Source of the DNA: Magnolia sinica
Lineage: Eukaryota > Streptophyta > Magnoliopsida > Magnoliales > Magnoliaceae
Direction: 5' to 3'
Assembly (NCBI RefSeq): GCF_029962835.1
Contig: NC_080578.1
Coordinates: 104,263,759-104,327,758 of the forward strand
DNA length: 64,000 bases
Part shown: positions 1 to 11,069 of the stretch, in pieces
Layout: every line of letters begins with the position of its first letter
How positions within the stretch are numbered: position 1 is the stretch's first letter
The notes under the pieces: generated by a model
Databases searched by the model: none
Seen by the model: only the letters and a program-made list of their open reading frames with translations
Told to the model about the DNA's origin: nothing
Program-made: the position numbers and the translations under genes

Positions 1-64
1 GTCTTAATTTGGCCATCTAGATACTTCCCATGTTCTGACGGTTGTTGCAACCATTTCACAAGTC

Positions 65-1310
65 TTAACTCTTCTTGCCTATAATCCCGTCATATGTTCT
101 GTAACTGCTTCTATACTCCAGCTGTATTATTATAAAATCTTCTTCATATATTCTCAAAGATTGGTGGCCTTGAAATAAATGGTCAGGAAAGGAAAGACCA
201 GAGCAATCCATATCCAAATGAAACAAAAAGAAAAAGAAAAAGAGGGTATTCAACGGCTAGGATCCTCCATCATGGAGTTAGCCCGTTTAATATTTGGGCT
301 GGACCCGGGCTGTATCTAAGAGCAATCAGCAAGGCCAGGCCCACATGGGGTTTCATGGGTTGGCTCAAGTTTGTTTGTTTAAGCCCATTAAATGCCCAGA
401 CTAGGTCGAGCCCAGTATTTACTATGTGGGCCAGGCTTGGGCCGGACCTTGACGCGGCCCGACCATTGAAAGCCCCTAATCATGAGGTTCTGAATTTCTT
501 GATACATCGCGGCCGTGAATAGTGTCCTGATGCATCCTTTCTGTACAATGAAGGAGGTTTGAGGATTTGGTGATCCAGACATTGATTGGGTGGCCCCACC
601 GTGGACTCTGTCTCCAATACTTTCCAGGTGGGATGATTCTATCTTTCTCACCTACAACTATTATTTTATCCCATTGCATTATTACTAGCTAAGCATTGAT
701 TTATAGGACCCTGATCAAGGGTCAGAATTCCTCTAACTTGAGAATGGTTTTATGGGTTACCCATCTATTGCAAGTTCCTCGAAATTAACGTCGTGGATCC
801 CAAACCATGGCCCCTAAAAGTGGGGATTATGGTTGAGGCATCCGAACCATCCATCCAATCAACCTCACTTTGTTGGCCCATCAAATAATCATTTACCAAA
901 TGAAAAATCCCAACCATTCAATTGGTGGCCAAGAAACAAACCATCGGGAAAGAAAATACCACATCAATCGAACATCCAGATGAAAAAAGGAAAGAAATTC
1001 AATGGTTAGGATATATACATTCAAACGGTAAATAGTCGCCTGATGCATCGGTGATCCAGACAGTTGATACGGTGGGTCCCACGTTGGATCGAGTATTCTC
1101 AATGCTTTCCAGAGTGGATGATTCTAGCTGTCCCATCTGCAACTATTATTTTATTAGATTTCACTATTGTTAGCTAACCGTTGATTTAGGACACTGGTGC
1201 AAGGGTAAGAATCATCTATCCCGAGAAAGATTTTTGGTATCACCTATCCGTTGCAAGTTGGTCAATACTAACGGTGTAGATCGCTGAACCATGGTCGTGC
1301 ATGAACAAAG
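65..1310. repeat. Duplicated block, internally dimeric, shared with 16504-17690
   Basis: About 1.2 kb of non-coding DNA that recurs at 16504-17690 in the same order. It is itself a diverged tandem dimer: the part at about 165-830 and the part at about 890-1300 share a series of phrases (a 'tggtggcc' start, a 'gtgatccagaca' segment, 'actattattttat' and 'aaccatgg'). Short open frames on both strands have no recognisable domain. The block is absent from the intervals after genes 2, 3 and 4, so it marks a closer relationship between the intervals before and after gene 1. Function unknown. Confidence 0.75.
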
Positions 1311-1671
1311 CAATGTTTGAACGGCGGTCATCACTCTCCCCACTGTTTCATGTGCTGGGGGGCTCCATTTGGATCTGCCTTAATTTTTATCCAATGACTT
1401 AAAATGATATCTATAAATGGAATCTTGATCCGAAGATCACGCTGGTTAAAATCTAATTAGATCACATTATTATAAACTGCATTTAATACAGCAATGATTC
1501 GGCCAATCATGATGTAGGAAATCAATAATTTCTACGCTTATGATAAGCAAAGGATCCGAATTTCTCCGTCTGTTTACGGCGTGGATACAGCACACACGTC
1601 GTGGTAAGTCCCACCATCAACGGAACTTGGTGACGTCACTTCAGCCAACTTGATCTGCCAGTAGTTTATCC

Positions 1672-2271
1672 GGATGAGGATTTGCTGGTGTACCTCACAC
1701 CAGCTGTGGTGTATTGACGTCAGTAAATTCTGTGGGCCTGATCATAAGATATATGTTATATCCAAATTAACCATCCATTTGACTAGCATGTCGAAAAATA
1801 AGACAAATGTAACCATCAATTGGACCATACTGCAAAAAGCAGTGGGGGAATCAACGTCTACCATTGAAACTACTTTTTTTGGGGTCATTAAAATTTTGAA
1901 TCAATATGAAATTTGTTTTCCTCTTCATTCAAGTCCTTGTGGCCTTATTAACAGATTGGATGTAAAATAAATCGTGATAGTGGGCCTACAAATTGTTGGA
2001 CAATAAGAATCATTATCTCTGCTACTATTTGTTGTGTGGTCGAGTTGCCTTTGTATATGATTCATTTTTTGGATAGTAGTCTAAAATGATCTCGACAAAT
2101 AGATGAACGGTGTGGATATAATAAATACATCATCTTGGGGCATGTAACTTTGATCTCCTTTGAACCGTTCGTACAACCCCGAGCTCGAGGAGCGTCAGCG
2201 CTCGTCTTCGCACGACACGTACCCACCGCGGCTATATAGCTAGTGTGTGGTACACCAGCCAATCCGCTTCC
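1672..2271. mobile_element. MULE-type MITE with perfect 9-bp target duplication
   Basis: A 600-bp non-coding element. Its ends are inverted: the left reads GGATGAGGATTTGCTGGTGT, and the right, read in reverse, GGAAGCGGATTGGCTGGTGT. The 9-bp direct repeat AGTTTATCC flanks it at 1663-1671 and 2272-2280. A 9-bp duplication is the Mutator-like hallmark. Just inside the left end is a second motif, TTGACGTCAG. Related elements lie at 19655-20164, 36931-37467 and 57729-58335. No transposase is encoded, so it is non-autonomous. The superfamily call rests on duplication length and terminal inverted repeats. Confidence 0.85.
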
Positions 2272-2280
2272 AGTTTATCC

Positions 2281-4010
2281 GCGATCAAAATTATAATTTT
2301 AAAATTTAAAAAAAAAAAAAAACGCGGATTGCGTTCCTCCGCTCCGCGTTCTCAAAAATCCACTATAATCGAATGGGATTCGGGATCATTTCAGCGGTCA
2401 AATTCAAAGAGAAACCGTCTTATACGCCGGCGTAGTTTAAAATATCATACGCGTGCACTTATAAATTACTAAGGAAGTGCATTCTTGGTGCAGAATTAAT
2501 TTAATCTACACCATCCAAATTATAGATAAAATTTTAGATATACCATAAAGTGAAAATTACTTCTATCCATAAATTCTGATCATTTATTGGATGGTTGAAA
2601 TGAAAATTACACACTGATATTTATTTCAAAAAACAAGTGTCCATGAAATAGATGATAGTAAATTCTCATCGATTTTTGTTTTGAAATTTAATCTAGAAAA
2701 ATCTGTCGCACAATTTAGTCAGTTTAATTTTGGTTGATATATGCCACGTGTACTACTTTTAAGTGCCTGCGTATCAAGCGTTATACTCAGCCAGATTATT
2801 TAGATAAAGTGTTGATTCCAACAAAAAATAGCATGCGATTTGCACGAGTAAGATTTCAAAGAGACCACCGGCAGCAGTGTCTACGTGGCAGATTCGATAG
2901 AGATCCGGACCATTCTTCAGGTGGTCCCACTTTTAAACGCCCTAAATGGAGCATCAAACTGGTAGACGTCTCATGATTATATATGATGATGAGTGAACCT
3001 TGATTATAAGGGTGGAATATTTACACTGGGGCCATGCAATGAGTGGCCAGGATCTCTCATATTCACTGAACTTAATATCCTGTGCTGCGAAAGGTGATAT
3101 TTATCTACACTCGCGCGAATCGCTTCAACGTTTGTGGTTACCTTGTGCCTTCCATTTGCGAGGCAAGCTCCTGGAAATTTACTCACGTGACAGTGGGTCG
3201 GGCTAAGGAAGCTTCCACGCTTTTTTCAGTTACGAAATAACATCTGCTTTCTCAATAAACTACGAAACTGCCACTGAATCCGCTTTTCTCTCCTGCTGTT
3301 TTTCATTGGTGGTAAATAAAAAATTACCGTATCATTTTCGGCTTTTCGTGGACGACACGTTAGTGTGTGTTATGCTGGCCTATGGGGCCCACCTTTGATA
3401 AATGTGTTGTGCATCTATGCCGTCCATTCGTTGTTCAAGCAGATCCAATTCTCAACCGGACCATACCACCAGGAGTTTTGGTGATTGACCATTAAAAGCT
3501 TATATTGGGAGATAAAAGTTTTGGATAAAGCTAATTAATCTTTATATTTTCCCTTCATCGTCTCTTTTATGTCATCAATAGGTTGGATGGCAAATACACG
3601 CATCGAACACTAGGTGCGCCTTAGGTAGTTTTTAGTGGTGGCCTTTCAATCACCAGGTTTTCATGTGGTGTGGTCCAACTGAGATTTGGATCTTCTCATT
3701 TTTTGGGACCACGTCGTAAATGATACGTAAAAATGGATGGGCGTGGATATATAACGGATTCAACAAGGTGGACCCCACGGTGAGGGCATGACTTAAATTG
3801 AATCAATCCAACTACATACTTATTTTGTTTTTTTTCCCTTTTCTTTTACCAGTGAGACCTTTATATGTTTTGGTACGTGTTTAGGCCAAGCCTGCCCATT
3901 AAAACCAAAAACAACTAGACCCTATGCATTGTTTGTTTTTAACTAAGCTATTTTACTCATTTAAGATCATGGTCTTTTGACTTGTGACTCGTAAGTTACC
4001 GGCGTTGAAT
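2281..4010. repeat. Intergenic part of the tandem unit (delta block), no gene
   Basis: Non-coding sequence that recurs downstream of each MITE cluster in the other units: about 18613-19645, 36898-38640 (interrupted by a solo LTR), 43290-44610 and 56180-57180. Recognisable landmarks are 'aattaatttaatct' near 2490, 'tgccacgtgtactac' near 2742 and 'ctctcatat' near 3053. From 3360 it continues into degenerate MITE sequence of the GGGCCC / CCGTCCAT family. Short open frames are not conserved between copies, so I call no gene here. Confidence 0.7.
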
Positions 4011-4139
4011 TCTGAGTTTTGCGACTATCACAAGTCAAAGGAAGGTTGAAATAAGGTATAACATTACCCCCACATCATCTCGCCTTTGGTTGAAAAGGTG
4101 AAAGCGATATTGGTTCATCATTTAGTGGAATAAATGCGA

Positions 4140-4630
4140 CAGCTCAACTAAGTAAAAACATCAAAATTGGTCATATTAATTGCACTCTGTTATCTTTCTC
4201 GAAAAACATTAAATTTGGTTATCTTGGTTAAACTCGAATATTTTAATCGAAAAACATTGAATTCGGCCATTTCGGTCGAATTCAACCATCTTGATTGAAC
4301 TCGATTATCTTAATCAAAAAACATTAAATTCAACCGCCTTGGTTGAACTCAACCATTTTGGTCGAAAAATATTAAATTCGACTGTATTTGTCGAAATCGA
4401 CTATCTTGAAAAAAAAATAAAAATACATCAAATTCGACCACCTTAATCGAACTTGGCCATCTTGGTCGAAAAATATCAAAGTCGGTCGTCTTAGTCGAAC
4501 TCGGCCATCTTAGTAAAAACACATCAAAGTCGATGGTCTTGGTCAAGTTTAGCCATTTTGGTCGAAAATCATCACAGTCGATCATATTAGTCGAACTTGA
4601 CCATCATGTTCGAAAACATCAAATTTAACC
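4140..4630. repeat. Minisatellite, about 49-50 bp period
   Basis: Roughly ten degenerate tandem units built on 'catcaaattcgacc', 'cttggtcgaa', 'ctcggccatcttggtcgaa' and an A-run. Each unit looks like two half-units of about 23-25 bp, since the 'ggccatcttggtcga' phrase alternates with 'gaccaccttaatcga'. The minus-strand open frame across 4349-4585 only reads the repeat. No equivalent exists at the matching place in the other units. Confidence 0.8.
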
Positions 4631-6560
4631 GCAACAATAGAGATTGTTGGTCGATTTATTTTGAATAAGAATTATAGTAGACTGGAGTAGTTGTACGGCC
4701 GAAAACTTAGCCTGCTACTTCCCGGACCAGTTGCATGATTAAGTCACGATCAAGATGTTGTGGTTTCAGTCATACCTAGTTTTGTCTTCATCATGGTGGA
4801 TTTCTTGGAAATGGTTGCTCACAGATATACTCCAATTTCTTTCTCTAAGAACAAGGTTTCTGACCTCCTATTTCGGTCGACTAAACTCAATAGCATAAAA
4901 GCATTCCATATCTCCTAGACTGTAACCGAATGAATATTACATTGTGGGGGAGGTGCGGGTGGAACTGTTGCCAAGTTTCCCACCAAGCTAACATTAACAT
5001 TTGATTGAGGCATTGTTAGCGTTCTTTCAGTAATGATAGCCATCAGCTTGTTTAAGTGCCCAATCAGACTGATCATCCACCTGTTGAAAGTTTAATCTTG
5101 AATTTGTGATTGCTTAACTTGATATCGTGTTTGATCAAGAAGACCCTAAATCCCACTTTGCATATCGCGCATCACGACCTATATAATCTCAAGAGGATGA
5201 GTCTGAGATGTAGATGCTCTGTCCGAGTTTGATGAATTGGGTGTCAGATTCGACAACTACTCTAGTGCTAGTTGTGCTTATAATTCCTTTAATTTTGTAC
5301 CTTAAATAGGTATCATTTGCATCATTACCACGGTGCGATCATCTACAATCTTTTTCTGAGTTATCTCGTGACCAAATATTAATTTGGCCACTTTTCTGGC
5401 ATAATTTCAACTTAGTTGAATTTGTGTGCATGTTTTTGAGAATGCACACCAAAGTAGCATCACCTCATCATTACTAATTAAGACACAAAAGTCACCTGTG
5501 GGACTAGCATATGTATACAACAATTAGATCAGAATTGATCTATACCTTGTAGGTAATTTGGTCTTGCATCATGTTGGCTTTGTTCATATAATGTGAATAA
5601 TCAAGCATTTTTCATCTACATAATCATCACACAATATCTATCCAATCAATAAATGATTCATCCATTTTGCAATATATACACTTACATGATCTGAATAGGT
5701 ACGAAGCTAATGACGTAGATCTCTATGAGATATCATCATGGTCATTTCTTAAATCAGAGTGGAGGTACATCTCATATGTGCATCTATTTCAATATGCACA
5801 ACTTTCGTTTTTGCATACACATATAAAAACCTGTACCGTGCAAGAAGCGGACCAAGCCTTTAATCAACGAATATTGACCATACCTCAGTAAGGATCAATC
5901 CAAATGTCTATATGCATACATTATCAAGAAGCAATTACATCAATAAACATAAACTCAAATGTTAAAAAACTCAATATAATTCAATTAATAACTATACACA
6001 CGTGTTAACAATGACTAGTGAACTTCACAAAGTCTAAAATGAAAATCTTCTTATGCCTATCTAAATTTTTCATTGGGTTTGGTCCACTCTACACCAGTAG
6101 TTGCTCAAAAGTAATAATGATCTCGGACATCTATTTTACAGGCAATTGATTGAAATACAATTAAATCAAAATCATTCTCAACAAATTCATATGAAATTGA
6201 TATTAAAAATTTTAAGCATTTGATTATAAAAAAGGTTACATGGTCGTCCATATACAAACCTAATCACCTATATTATCAATAGCTTGAAATGATCCAATTT
6301 AGAAGTTTCTATTAATTAGTATCCACCCAACAAAATAAGACCCATTATAAAATGGGTTTAGGTCATTGGAAGATAAAACACATTAACAAGAGATGTGAAT
6401 TCTGTAGAATTGAGAAATGATGAGGACAATGGATATGATTGTGGTCCCACCACGATATATTTATTTTATATCCATTTCATTCATTCAATTTTGTCGTATT
6501 ATTTTAGAGCATGAGTTCAACCAATTGATTAGATCCCACAATCCTAAATAAAGGAAAACA
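4631..6560. other. Unidentified AT-rich DNA present only in the first unit
   Basis: About 1.9 kb without a long open frame, RNA gene or clear terminal repeats. With the minisatellite beside it, it takes the place of the roughly 1-kb segment found at 21180-22120 in the next unit, so it is an insertion or replacement in this unit. Its texture recalls a decayed retroelement interior read on the minus strand, but I see no protease, reverse transcriptase or integrase motif and make no class call. Confidence 0.5.
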
Positions 6561-7816
6561 CAAATATCAGCTCGATCAAAACATTTACGCTACCATTAAA
6601 AGATTCTATGACGGGCATTCAACGATCATTGTTTCCTATAACGTGGTTCACTTGAAATCTTAACTTTTTAGGCTCGTCCTGTAAAATGACACGGGAAACA
6701 AATGAACCGTGTATACATGTATGTGTGTGTATATATATATATTTATTGGCTCCACATATTCCCTGACAGGACTTTCCCTTGCGCCCGACGCTTTACGCCC
6801 GCTGAATATTCTGAGAAACGACTCAGTGCAGCCAACTCCATGGAGCTTCCATGCAACGCGCCTTCCACCGCACAAGTGATTGAGAAGATGACGAATCAGA
6901 ACGCTTATCTAGTGATCTTTTTGTGGATGGTCCAATTTTGAAAGAAAATCATACCAATCAGATATACATCCATTTTCAGGTCATTAAATTAACGGTAAAA
7001 AATTAGTGAACGTTTTCAGCACTCTAGGTAGTGACAGATTAGATCTTCTGACGGTAAAGTCTTCAAATTTTGGGCCATCCACAGTGGGGTACACTAGATG
7101 GACGGCACCGATCGATCATCTCCCCTATTACAGCCATTGACGAAGGTAGGTTGTATGCGGTTTAGATGGAGACCGTTCTACTGAATCATTTCCCGTACAA
7201 GCTCATTCTCACCGGTACAATTCTCGTTCATCGAAAGTTCTCGGGATATTTTGGGATTTTTACTTTTTACTCGCGATAATATCAAGAAATTCATGCTTAA
7301 AATAAAATATCAAAATATTTATTATAAATTGATAAATGAATATCAAAATATTTGTTATAAATTGACAAATGATTTTGAAATTTAAAATATTGGGTAAAAA
7401 GTGAATTTAGTTAAATATTTAGACATTTATCTTGAAAAAATCGCGAGACAATAAAACCATCAGACATTGAAAATATCGAGATCCGTGATATTTCGTAATT
7501 CTCTTAAACATCCAGGGGTAGACAAGGACTGCGATCCCTAACCTCTCTTTCTAATAAGAAAATGGCATTTTCGTAATATTCTAAGCATCCAGGGTTAAAT
7601 CCGCTACCAGTGCACCTTATTAGGTGAGAGGGAAGCTCATTTTACGAAGAAACATTGATAGTAAAAAAACGCCTTGTTGCTAATCGGCCGCGCCACCTGC
7701 GTACGTTAGAAGAGAACCCTACTATAACCGGAAGAAAAACCAGTTTTCCGATTTGCTTTTTTATCTTTAATTGATTCCTGCGAGAATAGAATCAAGGTGC
7801 GCAATTTAGCAAAACG
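6561..7816 (+). promoter_or_regulatory. Conserved 5' flank of RING-H2 gene copy 1
   Basis: From about 6780 this segment has counterparts ahead of every gene copy (about 22330, 49920 and 63265 onward; in unit 3 only from about 38640). It holds an AT-rich stretch with repeated 'aatatc' and 'gataaatgattttga' phrases (7250-7500) and then a GC-richer 5' leader. Its most constant parts are 'caccttattaggtgagag' and 'gaagaaaaaccag', about 100-210 bp before the ATG. No convincing TATA box is visible. A (GT)n/(AT)n tract lies at 6715-6741. The promoter role is inferred from position and conservation. Confidence 0.5.
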
Positions 7817-10090
7817 ATGGCGGGAATGCTACCCGGAGTGGAGGTGGCCCGAAAGAGAAGGATCCACCATCACCGTCTCCACGACACGCGCGAGCCTTGT
7901 TTTCTGCGCTCACGTATCTCACCGTCGACAGGGACGGCCATGGGCGATACTGCCCTCAAAGCCCGTACAAGGCTCGAAGAAAAGCTCCGAGGCATTGGTT
8001 ACAGGTCCATCCTCTCTCTCATCTCTTAATCGCAGCCTTTTATTTTGCTTTAAAAATAAAAAATAAAAAAATTATCGGTGCATAGACTGATTACGATCCG
8101 ACGGTTCCGATTATTCGGGGCCGACCGAGATTCGGGTGAATAGCTATACACTGAAGGATAAGTTCAGATAATGCGTTATCGCGTCCGTTTGAAACCCGAA
8201 CCCGACGTGGACCCGTTTTGTGTGGGTAGTTTGGTGCAATTGATCGGACCCGCCTCCACACGACGTGGATGGATTTCTCTACATGACACGAGACGTGGCA
8301 CGCTGATGTATTGATCCGTTCCAACTCTGTAACTCTCGCGCGAGTTGCTTGTAACCCCTGTTACTTTAAATATGTGGGGCTCACCGTGATATCCTTATGA
8401 AATCTAGTCCGTTCATCAGTTTCGCGGGGTGATTTCAGTTAACGATCCCAAAAATGAGGTGGGTATAAAATTTAAATCAGCCACGCCATGAGAAGTAGTG
8501 GGGATGGAAATACCGACCGTTGAAACCTTCATAAGGCCCACCTTGATTTATATATGCCATCCAATCCATTCATAAGGGGATTCTCACCAGGATGTACGTA
8601 ATAAACAAATATCATCCAGATCTGAAACCTCTATGGGTCCCAGTAAAGGTTTTGATGGTGAGCGTTCAATCCCAACTGTTTCCAGTGGTGTAACTCACGT
8701 TAGTTTTGGATCTGCCTCATTTTTGTTCGGCTATAGTGAAACTGATGGACGGAATGGATGTCACACAGACATCTCGGTGGACCCACAGAGCTTTGGGTTA
8801 CATGCCCTCATGTGGCCGGGCTTACACGCAACTCGCGCCCACGGCAGCGTAGCGTACGTCTCAATTTGGACGGAAGCGGAATCGGTACCAACTCAGTACA
8901 TTGCAGCGTACTGAGTAAACTTTGTGGGCCCCACCGTGGATTCATGTCCTATCCATGCCGTCCATCCGTTTTTTCAGATAATTTTTTAATGTGAGCCCAA
9001 AATTGGAGCATAACACGTCAAGCGAACCACACGACAGGAAATAGTGGGGATAATGACGTCCACCGTTGAAATCTTCCTAGGGCCTACAGTGATGATGTTT
9101 ATATGTCATCCAACCTGATCACTAGGTCAAAAACGCGTGGATGACAGGAAAACACAAATATCAGGTTCATCCAAAACTTCTGTGGCCCCCACGAATTTTT
9201 CAATCTTAGGTGTTCAATGCACAGTATTTCCTGTGGTGTGGTCCACATGAGATTTGAATATGCTTAAATTTTTGCTACATACCCTAAAATGAGCTGGTAA
9301 AACAGATGGACGGAATGGATAAAAAATCCATGCCGTCTATCCATTTTGCTAGCTCATCTAAGATTACATATAGTGGTTGGGTATAAGAGGTGATCAGATG
9401 AAGATTTATGGTGTGTTTGGTTGCAACAACTTCTCATTTCTCAGAAAAGCTGTTGTCTCCCTTTCTTATAAAATGAGTTTATAAGGAGGTCGGAATTGAC
9501 CATCTATCATACATATGTTTCATGTATTTGAAAATCCAAACTGCTTATCAAATTCATCATCACAGAAAGCCCATTCTGCTGAAATTTCAAGCGAATTGGA
9601 CACTTGAGTGGGCCACAATCTTACCAAGCTGGCAATGATCATAAGCTCAAATCCAGCCGTTAGTATGCTTCTGATCAGGAGAAAATGTTTTTATAACCCA
9701 TTATCAATGACACCCAAACACGTCCTTAGCTTACAAATTGCATTTCGTATTACACTTATCGTTTATGCCAGCTCTACTACTAGCATACTGACCTTGCATT
9801 GCTATCTGAATGGCAGATGGAGTAAAAACCAGCCTAGCAAAGTTGGAGAGTCGGACCTTGAAGCCGGTGCAAGCAAAGCTGGTGTGGGCGTGGTGAGAAT
9901 GGAAATGGCGATTCATGTGGACAGAAGGAATTCAGAGAAAGAGGTGTGTGCTGTTTGCCTGGATGAGATCCGAGCCAGACAGATGGTGATAAACCTACCA
10001 TGTTCCCACACCTACCACTCTCATTGCCTTCTACCATGGCTCAATGTTCATTCACATTGCCCTTACTGTAGGACCCATGTTCAATCTTGA
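7817..10090 (+). CDS. RING-H2 E3 ubiquitin ligase, tandem copy 1 (two exons)
   Basis: Join 7817-8004 and 9817-10090: 462 nt, 153 aa. The donor is ACAG|GTCCAT; the acceptor is GGCAG|A at 9815-9816. Exon 1 ends in phase 2 and exon 2 supplies the third base of Arg63, so the frame closes exactly. The start is AAAACG-ATG-G, a good plant context. The N-terminus MAGMLPGVE is followed by a basic stretch (RKRR) and a His cluster (17-19). The C-terminal RING-H2 has C107, C110, C125, H127, H130, C133, C144 and C147, spaced C-x2-C-x14-C-x-H-x2-H-x2-C-x10-C-x2-C. W137 and P145 sit where E2-binding residues are usual. Known of the family: such proteins transfer ubiquitin from an E2 to substrates; the substrate here is unknown. 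MAGMLPGVE plus a C-terminal RING-H2 recalls the RHY1A-like group (tentative), whose members I remember as longer. Compared with the other copies it has H22, G39, G43, E105 and H150. Confidence 0.87.
9411..9725. mobile_element. Intronic MITE-like element, gene copy 1
   Basis: Terminal inverted repeats: GTGTGTTTGGTTG at the left and CACCCAAACACG near the right, about 315 bp apart. The same element sits in the same intron of copies 2, 3 and 4, so it predates the duplications. It lies just upstream of the exon 2 acceptor and supplies the open frame (from 9608) that happens to read in phase into exon 2. Superfamily is undecided; I identified no clean target duplication. Confidence 0.5.
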
Positions 10091-10366
10091 TATTTCCTTA
10101 ATGTGGTAGTCCATTTCTTTTTTTTTGGGTTGATTTTATTAGTCGACCATCGAGGTTTCATGGCACCCTTACGCATTGTGGGCTATGAGCCGTACATTAG
10201 ACGGGTCGCGCCTCACAGATGACCCGGTGTAAAAATTAAGGCCAGTCCATTCATAGTTCTAAAGCTTGGTGGCACGCCTTGAAATAAGGCTGAGTCAACT
10301 CGACTCGACAGGATTGTGAGTTGAGTCTACTTGAAACTCAAAACTCGCTGGTGAATTTGACTCGAT
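10091..10366 (+). other. 3' flank of gene copy 1, truncated after about 75 bp
   Basis: The first 75 or so bases after the stop match the 3' flanks of copies 2-4 ('gttgattttattag', 'gaccatcgaggtt'). From about 10167 the match ends, whereas the other copies continue together for several hundred bases. Copy 1 has therefore lost its ancestral 3' untranslated and polyadenylation region to an insertion or rearrangement. The rest up to 10366 is unrecognised. Confidence 0.6.
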
Positions 10367-11069
10367 TAGGGGTGGCAACGGGTCGAGTGGGCCTGTGGGT
10401 CAATTAGACTGACCTGTTTTTGAGGTGGGCTTGAGGCAAGCTAAATGGGTAGTGGGGTCAGGGTCTGGCTGGAAATTTGACCTGTTTATGTAAATGGGTT
10501 GTGCTTGGGTTGAACCCTACCCAACCCGAGCCACCTTTATAGGTTATCAATAAAACTGGTTACGGGATGACTCGACTTGGCAAACTCGACTTGTACGACT
10601 CATTTAGATCTATTCCAAGCGAGTGGGTGAGTCGATCCGAAATGAGTTGACTTCGTCCAATCTGAACTCAAACTAAATCGAGTTCAAGTCACCCGGTAAC
10701 TCGACTTGACCAGTAATCCAACTCGGTACTGACCCAGCTCGAGCCGAAACTCGACTCATACGTATATATTAGAAAAAACTCATATACGACGTTTCAGATA
10801 TGAGATGTTGTGCGGGTGATGGAGAGCTATAGGTTTGAGTTGTGATACCCACTACACTCGACCTGACTCGGTGCCAACTCAACTCGACTCGATACTTATC
10901 ACTGGGTTGGACTCCGTCCGAATTGGTCTAGGTCTGACCTAGACTCGGATTGGGTCAGACATGCTAGACTCGTACTGAGTCAGGTCGAGTTCAGGTCAGG
11001 CCTATTTCAAAATTGAATCAAGTCGGATCAGCCCAACCCCAACTCGGTTGGGCTGGATGCCCACCCCTA
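10367..11069. mobile_element. hAT-like MITE, probably composite
   Basis: Bounded by TAGGGGTGGCAACGGGTCGA on the left and the inverted 'gcccaccccta' on the right. The interior is packed with 'gactcgactcg' / 'gggtcgagtc' phrases, as in the better-bounded hAT-like elements at 13840 and 25836. A direct repeat 'gttatcaat' occurs both inside (about 10543-10551) and immediately after the right end (11070-11078), which suggests one related element inserted within another. I could not confirm an outer 8-bp target duplication, so the left boundary is less certain. Confidence 0.5.

Noticed and set aside
7797-8066. Second open frame over exon 1 (starting about 20 bp before the real ATG) present in all copies and longer in copy 4
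   Set aside because: It is a shadow of the conserved exon 1. It runs past the splice donor, has no domain, and its residues change freely while the MAGMLPGVE frame is kept.
9834-10037. Minus-strand frame beginning MVEGNESGRCGN, found opposite exon 2 in all four copies
   Set aside because: An antisense shadow of the RING exon; its conservation follows from that exon.
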